Part shown: piece after piece, positions 35,758 to 36,126 of the stretch
Layout of the letters: each line of letters opens with the position of its first letter
How positions within the stretch are numbered: position 1 is the stretch's first letter
From: Porphyromonadaceae bacterium
GTDB lineage: Bacteria; Bacteroidota; Bacteroidia; Bacteroidales; Dysgonomonadaceae
Length of the DNA stretch: 36,126 bases
Direction: 5' to 3'
Assembly (NCBI GenBank): GCA_003517675.1
Contig: DPAC01000076.1
Location: 1-36,126, forward strand
Position numbers and translations under genes: made by a program
The notes under the pieces: model-generated
What the model was told of the DNA's origin: nothing
Database searches by the model: none
Seen by the model: the letters and a program-made list of their open reading frames with translations, nothing else

Positions 35758-35923
35758 TGGTAAAATACTTGCTGCCTTCGTCGAGAAAGCTCTCCACACC
35801 TTCGTGCGAGGGTATCACCGTTGTGGATTCTTCTTCGGGAAACAGCTCCCAGGCGAGCGTAGACGTTCCCACACTATGCCCGGGGTGTTCCCAGGTGTGA
35901 TGCAGGTTTTCGCAGGGGACGAC
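35758..35923 (-). pseudogene. Fragment of an AHSA1/SRPBCC-domain protein
   Basis: The minus-strand frame following an in-frame TAA (35924-35926) reads LHHTWEHPGHSVGTSTLAW, then ELFPEEESTTVIPSHEGVES and FLDEGSKYFT. This matches the C-terminal half of AHSA1-type SRPBCC proteins (TW--PGHS-G-S-VTWELFPEGE-T-V-LTHEGLESF). The family then continues with a GW-YI-G segment and a final helix, which are absent; the sequence switches to gamma-glutamyltranspeptidase in another frame. No start codon or full domain remains. Confidence 0.6.
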
Positions 35924-36019
35924 TTAAATTATGAAACCTAAACAAATATTTCAATCGGAATGTTTGTTTTATTTTTTGTGGGGTTATATTTTTGCTCCTG
36001 ACCGTTATTCACACATTTG

Positions 36020-36126
36020 TTATTTTTTTGCTTTTACGGTGATCGAAAAAATTCCTGACGCTCCTGATTTAAACGCTGTCAAAAAATCATGATCCATATA
36101 TTCTAAAAGTATTTCATCGGGTATAT
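36020..36126 (-). CDS. 3' end of a gene, possibly an arsenite-type SAM methyltransferase
   Basis: A minus-strand reading frame enters from the right edge, and 34 residues are visible: IPDEILLEYMDHDFLTAF followed by SGASGIFSITVKAKK and TAA at 36020-36022. The ending (Y-s--e---f--aG--IFSITV-a-K) resembles the C terminus of arsenite methyltransferases (ArsM) and related class I methyltransferases. With so little sequence this is only a suggestion. The 90 bp between it and the AHSA1 fragment is AT-rich and holds nothing I can name. Confidence 0.4.
   Translation of the reverse strand, partial: IPDEILLEYMDHDFLTAFKSGASGIFSITVKAKK

Noticed and set aside
34903..35763. Plus-strand ORF of 286 codons opposite the acyl-CoA synthetase
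   Set aside because: Antisense shadow; low-complexity His/Gln/Arg composition and no family motifs.

Overview
The window is a dense, roughly half-GC stretch of a Bacteroidota chromosome, most likely order Bacteroidales and plausibly a Dysgonomonadaceae/Porphyromonadaceae-type anaerobe (inferred from gene content, not from a marker gene). Supporting signs are promoters with the Bacteroidota -7 box TAnnTTTG at more than ten genes, a FeoA-FeoB fusion with a FeoB-associated Cys-rich peptide, a Bacteroides-like serine palmitoyltransferase, a GH2 beta-galactosidase with a signal peptide, a dipeptide epimerase/NlpC-P60 pair and remnants of a TonB-dependent receptor and a clostripain-like peptidase. 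No rRNA, tRNA, CRISPR array, transposase or prophage gene was seen.

Layout. 1-1275: 3' part of a nicotinamidase, a HipA-like kinase gene gutted by an internal deletion, and its usual DUF3037 partner. 1276-2768: an AT-rich island with four exact-period 23-bp repeats, a textbook promoter and an AAA/DUF4143 ATPase. 2779-6221 (minus): dipeptide epimerase, NlpC/P60 hydrolase and a phosphotriesterase-like lipoprotein, the first two pointing to murein-peptide salvage. 6455-9586: exported Pcm-like methyltransferase, guaB, peroxiredoxin. 9666-11209 (minus): PLP racemase and GNAT acetyltransferase translationally coupled. 11350-14746 (minus): remnant of a MarR-like regulator, then an ABC-2 permease/ATPase/NEW3-protein operon with a structured leader. 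14867-18710 (minus): DHOD-like protein, DUF389 membrane protein, serine palmitoyltransferase. 18923-20687 (plus): ferritin, small membrane protein, TraB/GumN lipoprotein. 20663-26355 (minus): RlmD, GH2 enzyme, class I fumarase. 26518-27396 (minus): HepT-MntA toxin-antitoxin operon headed by a shrunken antitoxin-like ORF. 27557-29164 (minus): fused remnants of a C11 peptidase and a TonB receptor. 29165-30562: class II fumarase. 30788-33544 (plus): feoAB and its small partner. 33652-35618 (minus): long-chain acyl-CoA synthetase. 35662-36126 (minus): fused remnants of a gamma-glutamyltranspeptidase and an AHSA1/SRPBCC protein, then the 3' end of a possible methyltransferase.

How it fits together. 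Most intact genes are housekeeping: iron uptake and storage (FeoAB, ferritin), oxidative defence (peroxiredoxin), two unrelated fumarases covering low- and higher-oxygen conditions, sphingolipid synthesis, nucleotide synthesis and rRNA modification. The most unusual trait of the window is a set of at least five short, clean deletion or fusion scars that left gene stumps joined to each other, with no mobile element nearby. The strongest candidates for something undescribed are the 23-bp palindromic-core repeat array next to the DUF4143 ATPase and the three-gene HepT-MntA operon.
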